From Streptomyces glomeratus (lineage in GTDB: Bacteria > Actinomycetota > Actinomycetes > Streptomycetales > Streptomycetaceae): a stretch of DNA of 64,000 bases. Below are positions 52,801 through 61,700 of this stretch, one piece after another (the first letter of the stretch is position 1; every line of letters starts with the position of its first letter). The stretch spans positions 124,001 to 188,000 of the forward strand of contig NZ_JAKEEB010000003.1 in assembly GCF_021462825.1 (NCBI RefSeq). The letters are read 5' to 3'. A program made the position numbers and the translations under genes. The notes below the pieces were generated by a model, which saw nothing but the letters and a program-made list of their open reading frames with translations, did no database searches and had not been told where the DNA came from.

Positions 52801-53955
52801 CCGGGCTCACGGGCCGAGGAGCTGTACCGGTGCGGCATCGTCGGCTGCGAGGCCGCCAAGAACCCCGGACGCTGGTGCCAGCACAACGAGGTCTACTGCG
52901 ACGTTCTGTCCAAGACCCCGCAGCTGGAGATCCTGGTCGACAACTTCACCTGGTTCGTCAACACCGTCACCGGTCTCGGCCAGCTGGAGGCCTGTGCCCA
53001 GAAGGGCGATCTGGAGGCGTGCTGGCAACTGGGCCGGGACATGGCGGTCTCGAACAAGTTCCGCATGATCGGCATCGCCTACAAGATGCTGATGAGGCTC
53101 GAGCGCGGCTGCGGCGAGTGCTTCCCGGCCGGCACCCGTGTCCTCATGGCGGACGGCAGCCGGAAGCCGATCGACAGGCTCCAGGCCGGAGACCTGGTCC
53201 GGGCCACCGACCCGGTCACCGGCGAGAGCGGGGCGCGGCACGTCACCCGGCAGATCGTCACCAAGGACGACAAGCACTTCGCCGCGCTCACCATCCGGGG
53301 CCCGACCGGCGGCCGTAGCCACATCACGGCCACCTACGACCACCCCTTCTGGAGCGTCAACCTCCGTGCCTGGGTGCCCGCCACGGATCTGGTGCCCGGC
53401 GACAGGCTGCGCACCGACAGCGGGACGACGGCGACCGTCCTCGCCAACCACGCCTTCGATCGCCGGGCCGTCACCTACAGCCTCACGGTGGAGGGTCTGC
53501 ACGCGTTCTACGTGCTGGCCGGGAAGACCCCGCTGCTGGTCCACAACTCCGAGTGCAAGCCGCTGGTGCTGGGGCTGTCGAAGTTCATCGACGAGGAGAC
53601 CGAGCGCCACAACGGATACAACTTCATGGGCGAGGACCTGAAGGAGATCACCGGCCGGGTGAACGGCAAGCCGTACACCAAGTGGATGGCCGCCGTGCAG
53701 GACGTGCTGCGGAGCAACAAGAAGGTGTATGTGAGCCTGAAGGGCTTCGACCCGCCCGGGGGAACGTGGCAGCAGAAGTTCGACACGGCCGTCGAGAGAG
53801 GGCAGGGCGACAACTGGTCGTCCACCGAGTGGGAGATGGCCCAGATCGAGCGGTACTACCGGACGGGGGACCTCGACTGGAAGAACGTGGAGTTCTACGA
53901 CGACAATGGCGTCAAGGTTGACATCGACCCGCCGAAGCCCCCGAAGAAGGACTAG
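49894..53955 (+). CDS. Secreted polymorphic-toxin-like protein: ALF repeats, coiled coils, Hint domain, C-terminal domain
   Basis: A 1,353-residue protein. Residues 1-40: signal peptide (R-K-R-R-G-V-I-R-G, then a hydrophobic core, A-V-A-D). About 65-235: ALF-type repeats such as A-A-E-A-A-L-V-G-S-D-D-D-I-A-T-F-L. About 243-555: Ala/Lys/Glu-rich coiled coil. About 593-790: second ALF block. About 793-968: second coiled coil. About 975-1070: linker with several Cys. 1076-1218: Hint self-processing domain, with Cys1076 (C-F-P-A-G-T-R-V), T-Y-D-H-P-F-W and terminal His1217-Asn1218. 1219-1353: Trp/Lys-rich cargo ending P-P-K-P-P-K-K-D. Cleavage at Asn1218 would free the cargo. Its W-E-M-A-Q-I, later V-E-F-Y pattern faintly recalls polymorphic-toxin type 27; unverified. 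AAGGAG is 4 nt before the ATG. Confidence 0.9.
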   Translation: MKRSQRPPARKRRGVIRGVSWAAATAVLAGLLTAYPAVADGTPDGTVEPFHLSARQQVVEIWATGGSEVKEAAEAALVGSDDDIATFLETYGDLQTQDFRVEAAQIGDLGGENTLDAVRQALTGPESGLAHFLKEGWQEAFQQDQRVLVARAVDAGGPEVQARGRAALNGTPEDVQKFLESGQREAQEQDDRVLAAQIVAAGGAQVKASGRLALSGTIDDVREFLDVGQFVARSRDEEYAGVAELADQAERAGKVAAKETKAAEAASKEAIEASKQAKEAAQKAAQEAEATKQDSAGAARAANRAASAAAGAAKAAQRAIAAADAANRSARVAAAAAAQAASAAVGAANAASNARSAAAAAAINANQADAAKKAAQQANAAAAGADKAADAADQAVKAAMAAGDAAASAAGAGANATAAADAAVLASQYAGEGSAAAANARAAAAQAHRQAAEAGRAASAAESLARKAASAAAEARDAARSAAAHAKKAADAANDAAKHAGEANAAAQRSTEHAKAATEAADTASKAAQQAQTVYTLARQVESEELLARTNAGIENARDLKAQEEADEARRKQEADDAEQRRRTADDLARKARSGAGDEEIARLGRQLALADAKDGKPWMRAAAQAALGADTEDVVDYVRTGRTEAQQQDDRTDVERLAEESAVKGVRDGAEQALDGDAATVSAFLHEGQYKVGSEAYRVAVAQAADAGGPVVKERARKALDAGTTEAYRTFLTDTLAKARVEDDRVKAAQLVDSGTPEVKSAARIALEGPSYLLRRFVESGQYTAQRKDMLSLTHQQQVQQLVAQALQVAAKAQQNAANAQATAANARKASGDADKWAAKAKDSARTASDYAREADRHAKDAEASARQAAESASTARAAADRANRSAHDAAVSASDATMSAELAQNSAGSAWASVAEARASAARAGKSRDEALKAAGEAFAVSVKKYREEEEQRRREAVAKKEAAEKDPGSRAEELYRCGIVGCEAAKNPGRWCQHNEVYCDVLSKTPQLEILVDNFTWFVNTVTGLGQLEACAQKGDLEACWQLGRDMAVSNKFRMIGIAYKMLMRLERGCGECFPAGTRVLMADGSRKPIDRLQAGDLVRATDPVTGESGARHVTRQIVTKDDKHFAALTIRGPTGGRSHITATYDHPFWSVNLRAWVPATDLVPGDRLRTDSGTTATVLANHAFDRRAVTYSLTVEGLHAFYVLAGKTPLLVHNSECKPLVLGLSKFIDEETERHNGYNFMGEDLKEITGRVNGKPYTKWMAAVQDVLRSNKKVYVSLKGFDPPGGTWQQKFDTAVERGQGDNWSSTEWEMAQIERYYRTGDLDWKNVEFYDDNGVKVDIDPPKPPKKD

Positions 53956-53975
53956 AACGAGCGGCGGACAGGGGT

Positions 53976-54350
53976 ATGAGCGAAACCTTCCGGTCTGAAC
54001 GGACCTTCACGGTGTGGCAGTACACCGTCTTCCACCATGGCCGGCTCCTGCTGCGCAGTTCGCGCCGCACGGAGTCCGACACCCGCATCGACCTCCATGT
54101 GGCCGGTGTGAGCGGGATGTTCCTGCGCCCCTCGTACGACGGGATCGTGATCCGTGAGGGGACGGCGGAAGAGGTGCGCCATGTCACCTCGGTCCTGGGT
54201 CCGGAGGTCTTCCGGCACGGAGGGCGCCTCCATGTCATCGGGGAGGACCGCCTGACGGGTTTCGTCGTCGGCGGGCCGCTGGAGTGTCACGAGTCGCACA
54301 GCGCGGACGACGCTCCCTCCGGATTCCTCCACATGCCCCCGACCGCCTAG
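53976..54350 (+). CDS. Probable immunity protein, first paralog
   Basis: A 124-residue cytoplasmic protein starting 20 bp after the toxin-like gene on the same strand. No family recognised. It has F-R-S-E-R-T-F, V-W-Q-Y-T, H-H-G-R-L-L-L-R-S, G-I-V-I-R-E-G-T, L-H-V-I-G-E and V-G-G-P-L, a beta-rich pattern. The paralog at 54448 is the same length and shares these blocks (about 60 identical positions over the first 105, by eye, without gaps). Small size, lack of signal and position directly behind a toxin-like gene make immunity the simplest role. A strong terminator follows. Confidence 0.7.
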   Translation: MSETFRSERTFTVWQYTVFHHGRLLLRSSRRTESDTRIDLHVAGVSGMFLRPSYDGIVIREGTAEEVRHVTSVLGPEVFRHGGRLHVIGEDRLTGFVVGGPLECHESHSADDAPSGFLHMPPTA

Positions 54351-54363
54351 CGGACGCACCTTC

Positions 54364-54401
54364 GCCCTCCCGGCCCGGCACCCGCGCCGGGCCGGGAGGG
54401 C
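54364..54401 (+). terminator. Very strong hairpin between the two paralogs
   Basis: A perfect 16-bp stem (54364-54379 with 54386-54401) closes on the 6-nt loop ACCCGC. It begins 14 bp past the stop of the first paralog and should end most toxin/immunity transcription before the second. Confidence 0.85.
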
Positions 54402-54447
54402 TCGGTGCACAGCACCTGTGTCCCTACGTCAGCGCGCCAGGAGAGAC

Positions 54448-54822
54448 ATGGCCGACATCTTCCGATCGGAGCGCACCTTTCAGGTGTGGCACTACACAGC
54501 CGCTCATCACGACCGGCTTCTGCTGCGGTCCACGGCGGACGAAGCGAACCACCGACGCGTCGACCTCTACGTCGAGAGCGTGCGCGGCCTCCTGCTGGAG
54601 TCGCTGTATCGCGGCATCGTCATCCGCGAGGGCACCCCCGAGGAAGTCCGGGAGGTGGAATCCGGCTACGGCATTCCGGTCACGTCCGAACCCGTGTACC
54701 TCCACGTCATCGGGGAGGAACGGATGCGCGGGTTCATCGTCGGCGGCCCGCTTCAATGGCACGAGGACTACGGGGGGTTCAGAGACCCCTCCCACTTCGG
54801 TCCCCTTCCCGGAACCGCGTGA
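54448..54822 (+). CDS. Probable immunity protein, second paralog
   Basis: A 124-residue paralog of the gene at 53976, with the same F-R-S-E-R-T-F, V-W-H-Y-T, H-H-D-R-L-L-L-R-S, G-I-V-I-R-E-G-T, L-H-V-I-G-E and V-G-G-P-L blocks. The stretch between residues about 70 and 85 and the C-terminus differ most. GGAGA lies 3 nt before the ATG. Being beyond a strong terminator, it may have its own promoter or rely on read-through. Its last 44 nt overlap the end of the convergent FkbM gene. It may neutralise the same toxin or a variant carried by competitors. Confidence 0.7.
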   Translation: MADIFRSERTFQVWHYTAAHHDRLLLRSTADEANHRRVDLYVESVRGLLLESLYRGIVIREGTPEEVREVESGYGIPVTSEPVYLHVIGEERMRGFIVGGPLQWHEDYGGFRDPSHFGPLPGTA

Positions 54823-55588
54823 CGCACGGCCGGCGCCCGTCCGGCAGGAACAGCACCGAGTTGACGTAGCGCGGGCCGCGGAAGGGCAGGACGCGGCGCA
54901 GCAGGCCGTGGGAGACGACGTACGAGGTCCTCGCCTGGTGCGCCTCCAGGATCCGCGGGTCCAGCGGCAGCCAGGAGCGGGAGGGCAGCACCCAGCCCGC
55001 GTAGCCGAGATCCGCGAGGAAGCGGACGACAGGTGCGATCGGCTGGATACGGGACTCCAGTTCGACGAAGAGGGCGGGCCGGTCGCGCGTCAGGATGTTC
55101 CGGGCTCCGCGGAGGACCGCCGGCTCGTTGCCGTCCACATCGACCTTGATGAAGCCGACATCGCGCAGCCCCAGCCCGTCGAGCGTGACACAGGGCACCT
55201 GGACGGCGTGCGCGTGGATGTCCCGGCGGACCAGGGAGGACACGCCCCGGTCGCCCGCGTCGCCGGACGGCAGCCACAGCCGGGCGGTGCCCCGGCGGTC
55301 GGAGGCCGCGGCCGGGACGACCCGCACGTTCGCCGGGGCGGTGGCGGACAGCAACCGGGCCAGATGGGGCACCGGCTCCACGGTCACCACCCGGCGGGCC
55401 CGTCTCGCCAGGCGGTGCGTCCACGGGCCGTACCAGCCGCCGACGTCCACCGCCGTGCCGCAGCCGGGCGGGCACAGGTCGGCGAGCCGGGACAGCTCCG
55501 GCTCGCACCGCGGATACAGCAGCCGGGCCGTCGCCGCGACCAGACGGGTGGGCAGGCAGCGGGCGACGCGGGCGGTGGCCGTCGTCAT
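54779..55588 (-). CDS. FkbM-family methyltransferase
   Basis: A 269-residue SAM-dependent O-methyltransferase, last gene of the operon. A-V-D-V-G-G-W-Y-G-P-W is motif I, V-T-V-E-P-V-P follows, and F-I-K-V-D-V-D-G-N-E-P is the FkbM block. Relatives methylate hydroxyls of sugars, polyketides or glycolipids. Its ATG overlaps the Trm112-like stop (ATGA). The C-terminus runs 44 nt into the convergent immunity paralog. Confidence 0.88.
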   Translation of the reverse strand: MTTATARVARCLPTRLVAATARLLYPRCEPELSRLADLCPPGCGTAVDVGGWYGPWTHRLARRARRVVTVEPVPHLARLLSATAPANVRVVPAAASDRRGTARLWLPSGDAGDRGVSSLVRRDIHAHAVQVPCVTLDGLGLRDVGFIKVDVDGNEPAVLRGARNILTRDRPALFVELESRIQPIAPVVRFLADLGYAGWVLPSRSWLPLDPRILEAHQARTSYVVSHGLLRRVLPFRGPRYVNSVLFLPDGRRPCVTRFREGDRSGRGL

Positions 55589-55803
55589 CGGGCCAGCCGC
55601 TTCAGCAGCCGCTCGTGCTCGTCCTCGCTCACCTGCTCGCCGGAAGTGGGCAGCAGCTGCGGAATCCCGTCGACGATCGGGTAACGGCGGCGCAGCCGGG
55701 GGTTGTAGAGCGCCTCGTGGTCGTCGCCGGCCGGCAGCAGATGCAGCGGGCCCTTGTCCAGCGGGCAGGCCAGGATCTTCAGCAGCGGGTCGTCCGGGTT
55801 CAC
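55585..55803 (-). CDS. Trm112-like small protein
   Basis: A 72-residue protein of the Trm112/UPF0434 type: L-L-K-I-L-A-C-P-L-D-K-G-P-L, then Y-P-I-V-D-G-I-P-Q-L-L. Only one Cys is present, so the zinc knuckle of archaeal and eukaryotic Trm112 is absent, as in most bacterial members. Those Trm112 proteins activate methyltransferases; here the gene lies directly before FkbM and two genes after another methyltransferase. The GTG start overlaps the EamA stop by 4 nt. Confidence 0.85.
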   Translation of the reverse strand: MNPDDPLLKILACPLDKGPLHLLPAGDDHEALYNPRLRRRYPIVDGIPQLLPTSGEQVSEDEHERLLKRLAR

Positions 55804-56723
55804 GGGGGAGTCAACTCCTTCGCGGTCAGGGTGCGCCGGGGAGGCGGTGCGGTGTCGTGCTTCGGCATCGCCAGCAGGACCGCGACCGCGAGGGCCGTGC
55901 CCGCGAGACGCAGTGCGAGCCGGAGCGGCTCGTGGGGCAGCGCCTCGCCGAACGACAGCGTGCCGAGCACCGCCGTGAACAGACACGTCACCGTGGTGCA
56001 CACCGGAACGATCAGCGAGGCCCGGCAGCGCTGCAACGCCGCCTGCGACATGACCAGACCGAAGCCGCCGGTGCACAGCAGCAGATAGGGGTACGGGGAG
56101 CGCACCAGGCCGAGCACGGCGTCCCCGGGCCCGCTCGTCGTCAGGCAACCCGCCATCCCCTTGATGGCGAGCGAGCTGACCCCGTACAGCAGGCCCACCG
56201 CCACGCCGTACTCGACGCCCGTCGTCGGCAGCCGGTGCCGGTGGCGGGCGCGCCGTTCGGCGGACCCGTACAGCCACACCCCCAGCGCCAGCGTCGGCAC
56301 ACAGACCGTGAGGATCAGCGGATACGGGGCGCTGCGGCTCACCGTGTCGGAGCCCTCCCGCAGCGACAGCACCACCATCAGCAGGGCGAGCAGGATGGCG
56401 CCGAGCGCGTACCGCTCCCGCCCCGAGGTCTCCTCGCCGAGCAGCCGAGACGACAGCAGCACCAGCAGCACCAGTCCGGAGACGAAGATGCCCTGGGCTG
56501 CGGCGATCGGCAGTGTGCGGTAGACGGCGAGCTGGGCCCCGAAACCGGCGGCCAGCGCCAGCGCCCCCCCGATCCACAGCGGACTGCCCAGGACCAGGCG
56601 CAGCAGCCGGGCCGGGCGGCGGAAGTCCACCGCGGGCAGCGCGGCGAGGGCCTTCTTCTCCAGGACGAACCCGGAGCTGTAGAGCACGTTCGCCAGCAGG
56701 GCCGCGGCCACTCCCCACCACAT
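55800..56723 (-). CDS. EamA/DMT-superfamily membrane transporter
   Basis: A 307-residue protein with about ten membrane helices in two EamA-like halves (start L-L-A-N-V-L-Y-S-S-G-F-V-L-E-K-K-A-L). Some members move sugars, nucleotide sugars or lipid-linked sugars, including flippases of glycan intermediates. Within a glycosyltransferase operon, moving a precursor or lipid-linked intermediate across the membrane is a plausible role. Its ATG is 3 bp after the methyltransferase stop. Confidence 0.85.
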   Translation of the reverse strand: MWWGVAAALLANVLYSSGFVLEKKALAALPAVDFRRPARLLRLVLGSPLWIGGALALAAGFGAQLAVYRTLPIAAAQGIFVSGLVLLVLLSSRLLGEETSGRERYALGAILLALLMVVLSLREGSDTVSRSAPYPLILTVCVPTLALGVWLYGSAERRARHRHRLPTTGVEYGVAVGLLYGVSSLAIKGMAGCLTTSGPGDAVLGLVRSPYPYLLLCTGGFGLVMSQAALQRCRASLIVPVCTTVTCLFTAVLGTLSFGEALPHEPLRLALRLAGTALAVAVLLAMPKHDTAPPPRRTLTAKELTPP

Positions 56724-56726
56724 GCG

Positions 56727-57461
56727 CTACGTCCTTCGCGCGTGCAGCAGCAGGATGGAGGCCGCCGACGGCACCGCGCAGGCCAGGCGGTCCAGCGGGT
56801 GCAGCGGGCGCGGTACGCCGTGGAACGGCGCGCCCCTGAGCGCCACGACCTGGAAGCCGGCCGCGGTGACGAACTCCCGCAGGGCGCGGGCGGTGGCGAG
56901 CCGCAGATGCCCCACGACCTCCCTGCCGGGGCGGCCGTGGATCGCGCGCAGGCTGACCTCCGAGAAGACGGGCTGGACGCCCAGCAGCAGCAGGGCGCGG
57001 TTGTACCAGGCGGCGAGATTGGGCGTGGAGAGCATCAGATGGCCGCCGGGGCGCAGCACGCGGCGGATCTCGTCGAGCGCCGAGTCCGGGTCGACGAGAT
57101 GTTCCAGGACCTCGCTGAAGAGGACGGCGTCGGCCGATTGCGGGCGGAACGGCAGCCCGCCGTCGGTGAGTTCGCCGCGCACCGTGTACGGCAGCCGGGT
57201 GTGGGCCCGTCTGAGCGCGTCCTGGGACCAGTCGACGCCGACGATCCGGTGACCGGCGAGGAGGGGGGCGGCGGTGGCGGCGGCGGTGCCGTCCCCGCAG
57301 CCGATGTCCAGGACCGTCTTCGCGCCGGCGGTGGCCGGGCCCAGCGCGGCGGCCAGCATCCGGGCCTGGCGCAGACTGCGGGGGGTGCCGGAGGCGACGG
57401 GTACGGCGGGGTCCTCGTAGAAGTCGCGCAGTCCGCGGCGGACGGGGGCGGTCGTGGTCAT
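56727..57461 (-). CDS. Class I SAM-dependent methyltransferase
   Basis: A 244-residue methyltransferase: V-L-D-I-G-C-G-D-G-T (motif I), G-V-D-W-S (acidic loop 2), F-S-E-V-L-E-H-L-V-D-P and L-R-P-G-G-H-L-M-L-S-T-P-N (motif III region). It resembles ubiquinone/sugar-type small-molecule methyltransferases. Target unknown, presumably a glycan or lipid made by this operon. The start overlaps the previous stop by 4 nt. Confidence 0.88.
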   Translation of the reverse strand: MTTTAPVRRGLRDFYEDPAVPVASGTPRSLRQARMLAAALGPATAGAKTVLDIGCGDGTAAATAAPLLAGHRIVGVDWSQDALRRAHTRLPYTVRGELTDGGLPFRPQSADAVLFSEVLEHLVDPDSALDEIRRVLRPGGHLMLSTPNLAAWYNRALLLLGVQPVFSEVSLRAIHGRPGREVVGHLRLATARALREFVTAAGFQVVALRGAPFHGVPRPLHPLDRLACAVPSAASILLLHARRT

Positions 57462-58768
57462 GGGGTTTCCTCGGTCGCGTGCAGAGAGTGCTCGAAGAGG
57501 TCGCGCAGGCGGGCGCCGTCGTCGGGGCCGAGCAGGGCGCGGGACCAGCGCAGGGCGAGATGGAGACGGCCGTCGGTGGAGGCGGTGGTGAACGTCAGGC
57601 CGCGGGGCATGCGGGCCGGGGCCGAGAACCACACGGCGTGCGCGCGGCCCGCCTCCGCCCCGAAATCCATCGGATACGGGATGCGGCCGACGTTGCTGAG
57701 CAGCGTGGTCGAGGTCCAGGGGACCGCGGCCCGGCGCAGCGCGCGGACGGCGGCGGCACGCCAGACGACGGGCACGACGGGGGCGGTGAGCAGGGCGGCG
57801 CCGTGACCGAGCTGGGGGCGCGGCAGGGACTTGAGGGCACGGGTCCGTCGCGCGGTGCGGCGGAGCAGGGCCGGGAGGTCGCCGTCGGTCAGCTCCTCGG
57901 CGGAGAAGGGCACTTCGACGAGGCGTGTGCCGTTGCCGATCGGCATGGTGGCGTCCCGGGGGCGGTCGTCGACGGGCATGGTGATGCGCATCGGGCGGGG
58001 CCGGGCACCGTGTTCCTCGTTCCAGCGGGCGACGGTCAGGGCGGTGGCCACCATGAGCTGGTCGTTGACGGTGTAGGGGGCGGCTTTCGGGCGGTGGGGG
58101 ACGGGGAGTTCGGTGACGAGGAGGCCGTTGCCGGGGGAGGTTTCCGGGTTTCCGGGCGCCACCCGCGCGGGCCGGACCCACGGCGAGGGGGTGTTTGCCG
58201 GCCGGTCCGGGGCCTCGGGCGGGCGTACGGGCGGAGCGGCGGGGGAGTGGTCGCGGCCGCCGTAGAGTTCGGCGGCCGTCGCGAGAATGCGCAGGCAGGC
58301 CGGGCCGTCCAGGGCCGTGTGGTGGACGGTGAGCACGAGGACCGTGCCGTGGGTACCGTCGCCCGCGAAGGGGCCGGGCACCACCTCCAGGCGGATCGGC
58401 GGGGACAGGGCCAGCGGCGGGGCCTGGGACAGCGCCCGCGCCCTCGCCTCCCGGAGGGCGTCCGGGCCGGGAGGGGAGAAGGTCACCGCCTCGACCTCCG
58501 GGTCCCCCGTCAGTTCCCACGCATAGCGGCGGGCGTACCAGGGGAGGCGGGCCTGGTGCATCAGGATGCGGGGGTGGCGGTGCAGGGCCTCCGCGAACGC
58601 CTTGCGCAGGCGGGAGGGGTCCAGGCTGCCCGGCAGGTGCACCTCGATGAGGACCGTCTCCGGTTCCTCCTCCTGGAGACAGTGCCGGGCCACCTCGTCC
58701 ACCACGGGAAACGGGATCCGGACGGGCCGCCGCACGGGATCCCCGGCGTGGTGCCCCAGCGCGGTCAT
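57458..58768 (-). CDS. Stand-alone condensation-domain acyltransferase
   Basis: A 436-residue chloramphenicol-acetyltransferase-like protein. V-H-H-T-A-L-D-G is the HHxxxDG catalytic motif of NRPS condensation domains and of PapA-type acyltransferases, and F-T-T-A-S-T-D-G-R-L-H-L-A follows near the end. No adenylation or carrier domain lies beside it. As a free enzyme in a glycosylation operon it probably forms an ester or amide between an acyl thioester and a sugar or lipid, as PapA enzymes do in mycobacteria. It is coupled to its neighbours by ATGA overlaps on both sides. Confidence 0.85.
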   Translation of the reverse strand: MTALGHHAGDPVRRPVRIPFPVVDEVARHCLQEEEPETVLIEVHLPGSLDPSRLRKAFAEALHRHPRILMHQARLPWYARRYAWELTGDPEVEAVTFSPPGPDALREARARALSQAPPLALSPPIRLEVVPGPFAGDGTHGTVLVLTVHHTALDGPACLRILATAAELYGGRDHSPAAPPVRPPEAPDRPANTPSPWVRPARVAPGNPETSPGNGLLVTELPVPHRPKAAPYTVNDQLMVATALTVARWNEEHGARPRPMRITMPVDDRPRDATMPIGNGTRLVEVPFSAEELTDGDLPALLRRTARRTRALKSLPRPQLGHGAALLTAPVVPVVWRAAAVRALRRAAVPWTSTTLLSNVGRIPYPMDFGAEAGRAHAVWFSAPARMPRGLTFTTASTDGRLHLALRWSRALLGPDDGARLRDLFEHSLHATEETP

Positions 58769-61700
58769 GCCCCTTCCCCCCGGGTGTCGTCCGGTTCCCC
58801 GGGCGTTGTCGCCCCGGGCCTCGGCTTGCGCAACGACCACCGCCCGGCCGACGGCTCCGGCTCGCCGGGCGGCCGGCTCGCGCCCCGCTTCCGGCGCGGC
58901 AGGGGCTGCGTCGGTGCCTCCGCCGAGGTGGGGGCCGTGCCCACCGTCGGCAGCACCGCCGTCGACCCCGGCGCGTCCGGCTCCTGAACGCTCACCAGGC
59001 CCGCGAACAACCCGATCAGCGCGAGGAGTTGGGCCGCGGGCCCGAACGCGCCCAGCCCGGCCCCCGGTGGCGATCCCGCCCCCGTCGCCGCCGCGATCCC
59101 CGCCCCCGCGAGTGCGAGGAACGCGATCGGCACCAGCAGCGCGTGCCGCCACCGGGCCACCAGTGCCAGCAGCGGAACCAGCAGCGCGAACGGCCCCGCG
59201 ATCACGATGCCGACCACGGTCACCACCACCGTGCCGAGCCACACCCCGGCGCCCGGCGGCGCCACGGACGGCCCGTCCGGGTTCGGTGAGCGGCGCCGCC
59301 ACAGTGTGAAGAACGCCAGCACCGCCACCGCGGCCCCGCCGCCGATCAGCCCGGCCTGGTACGTCGTCGCGGGCGCGTACGACAGTTTCACCGTGCCGCC
59401 GGCCCCGGCCGGAATCCGCCAGCCCTGCTGCCAGCCGTCCAGCCGCACCGGTGTGAGCCTCCTGCCGTTCAGCGTGGCTTCCCAGCCCTCGTTGTAGTTC
59501 TCGTAGGTGGTCAGGTACGAGGCCGCGCCCGAGCCGACCGTCACCTCGCGGCGATCGCCCAGCCAGTCGGCGATCCGCAGGTCACGGCCTGCGGCCTCCG
59601 GCTCGGTGGCGGTCCCCCGGGTCAGCGTCACGTCCGTCACCGTCAGCGGGCCGGCGTCGCCCGCCTCCACCCGGTGCGCGCCGGTGGGCAGTTGGACGGA
59701 GGGATCGGCGCGGTGCTGCTGACACAGCGTCAGCGCTACCGGCCGGCGCTCCACCAGATCGCGTACGGTCCCCTTCGCGCCCGTCTCGTACAGCTCTCCG
59801 TCGATGGCGAGCACGGGACCCTGACCGCACGGCAGCGAGAACGTCCGTGTGACGGACGGCTGGGGCGTGCGGTACTGCTCGAGCGCGGGGATGTACGCCT
59901 CGGTGAGGCCCACGGGCAGGCGCAGATCGTCGTTCGCGACCGGGTTGTGGAGGGTCACGGGAGCCGTCTGCAGGACCGTGATGTCCAGGTGGTCGGTGGT
60001 GATCGGATCGAAGCGGGCCCAGCCGTTCTCGTCGACGCCGGCGATCGTCGCGCCATCCGGGGAGCTGATCTCCACCTTCGTCGGACGGCTCGACAGTCCG
60101 CCCGCGGCGGCCAGCACGATGGAGCCGACCGGCTGCTTGCCGGGCCAGTCGAGGTGGATCGTCGGTCTGTCCCCGGCGATCCAGGCCGTGGTCAGGTCGC
60201 CGTCGGTGAGGTTGCGGGCCGACAGGCCGGCGCCCAGCTCCGCCGTGGAGTCGGCCGTCGCGGTGATGCGGCCCTGCTGCCCGGGCGCCACCTGGTACAG
60301 CAGCTTGTCCAGTGCCTCGCCCGTGACCGGCACCGCGCTCGCCCTCACCTCGAACGCTCCCGCCACCGAGGTCGTGAAGCGCCGGTGCAGGCCGGCCTCC
60401 GTGCCCGTGGCGGACAGCCCGGTCGGGTCGGTGGCACGGTGCAGGGAGACGATCTCGGCGCTCGCGTCGGACCCGTCCGCGTCCGTCGGGAGCCTGAGCA
60501 GGCGGGTCACCTGGACCCCGGGCACCTTGATCTCCGAGAAGCCCGCACCCGTCAGGCCGGTCCTGTGCCGCACCGAGTCCAGGATCGTGATCCGCAGCCA
60601 ACCGGTCGAGCCTGCGGGGGACTTCACCGTCTGCGTCGTACCGTCGGGGTGGAGATAGCCGCTCACCGAGCCCCTCGCGGTCTCCACCCGGATCCGGGTC
60701 GCCGCCGCGCGGACCCCGTCCTGCGGCAGCGGCGTCACCTTCAACGACGACGGCATGTCCACCGGCCGCGTGAACGTGATCCGCAGCCACTGCCCGTCCG
60801 CCGAACCGGCGGCACCCTCCGCCCAGGCCGTGTCCGGGTTGCCGTCGAAGGCGTTCACCGGGTCGTACTGCGGCAGATGGAACAGCCAGTTGCCGCTGGA
60901 GGACGCCGTCACCGAGCGGGCGCCGCGCAGCTCGGCGACGGTCTGATGGCCGAGACCCGTCGTCGGCAGGATCTGGTGCGGCGTCCGGCCGGGGTCCTGC
61001 GCGGCGCCGGGGGCGTTCTTCTCGTCGCGCGTGTACGTGTACGACGTGTTGGCGTCGACCAGGCCGAAGCGGGTGTCGGCGCGGCGCAGGCCGTCGCCCA
61101 CCACCTGCACCGGGGAGGTGCCCAGGCCGGGGGTGTTGTCGCCGGTGAGCACCGCGGCCCGGCCCCGCATCACCGGGTCGGCGGCCAGCGGCAGCAGCGC
61201 CTCCGGGCCGCCGGAGACGACGGCGGTGTCCGCGACCGGCAGCAGCCGTGCCGGACCCGGCCTCTGCACGTCCGTGCCCACCGGCTCGTAGATCTCCACG
61301 GCCCGCAGGCGCGGATAGAGGCCCTCGACCTGCAACGGGGCGCCGTGCGCGATCCGCCCCCCGGTCATCACCGGTCCGAAGCCGGTCACCCGCCGGTAGC
61401 CGGACTGTTCCAGGGCGCGCTTCACGGTGGCCGTCGGGACGTAGCCGATCTGGTCCGGGTCGAGGTCGTTGCGGACGATCACGTAGTGGAGGCCGGCCCG
61501 GCTCAGATAGTCGGCGAGCCCGGGGATGTCACCGCCCGTCATCAGGGCCTGCTCGACCGCGTCCATCGCGCGCCGGTTGCCGGCGGTGCCGAAGGGCACG
61601 AAGTCCCGCTCGGCCCAGCGGGAGTCCGCGAGCACATCGAGGGGCTCGTCGACGGGGGAGCCCCAGGAGTAGAGGCCGTGCGCGGTCGCCGGGACGACGA

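Noticed and set aside
54284..55684. 466-codon plus-strand frame after the first immunity gene
   Set aside because: It crosses the terminator, the second paralog in another frame and the antisense of FkbM; composition is not protein-like.
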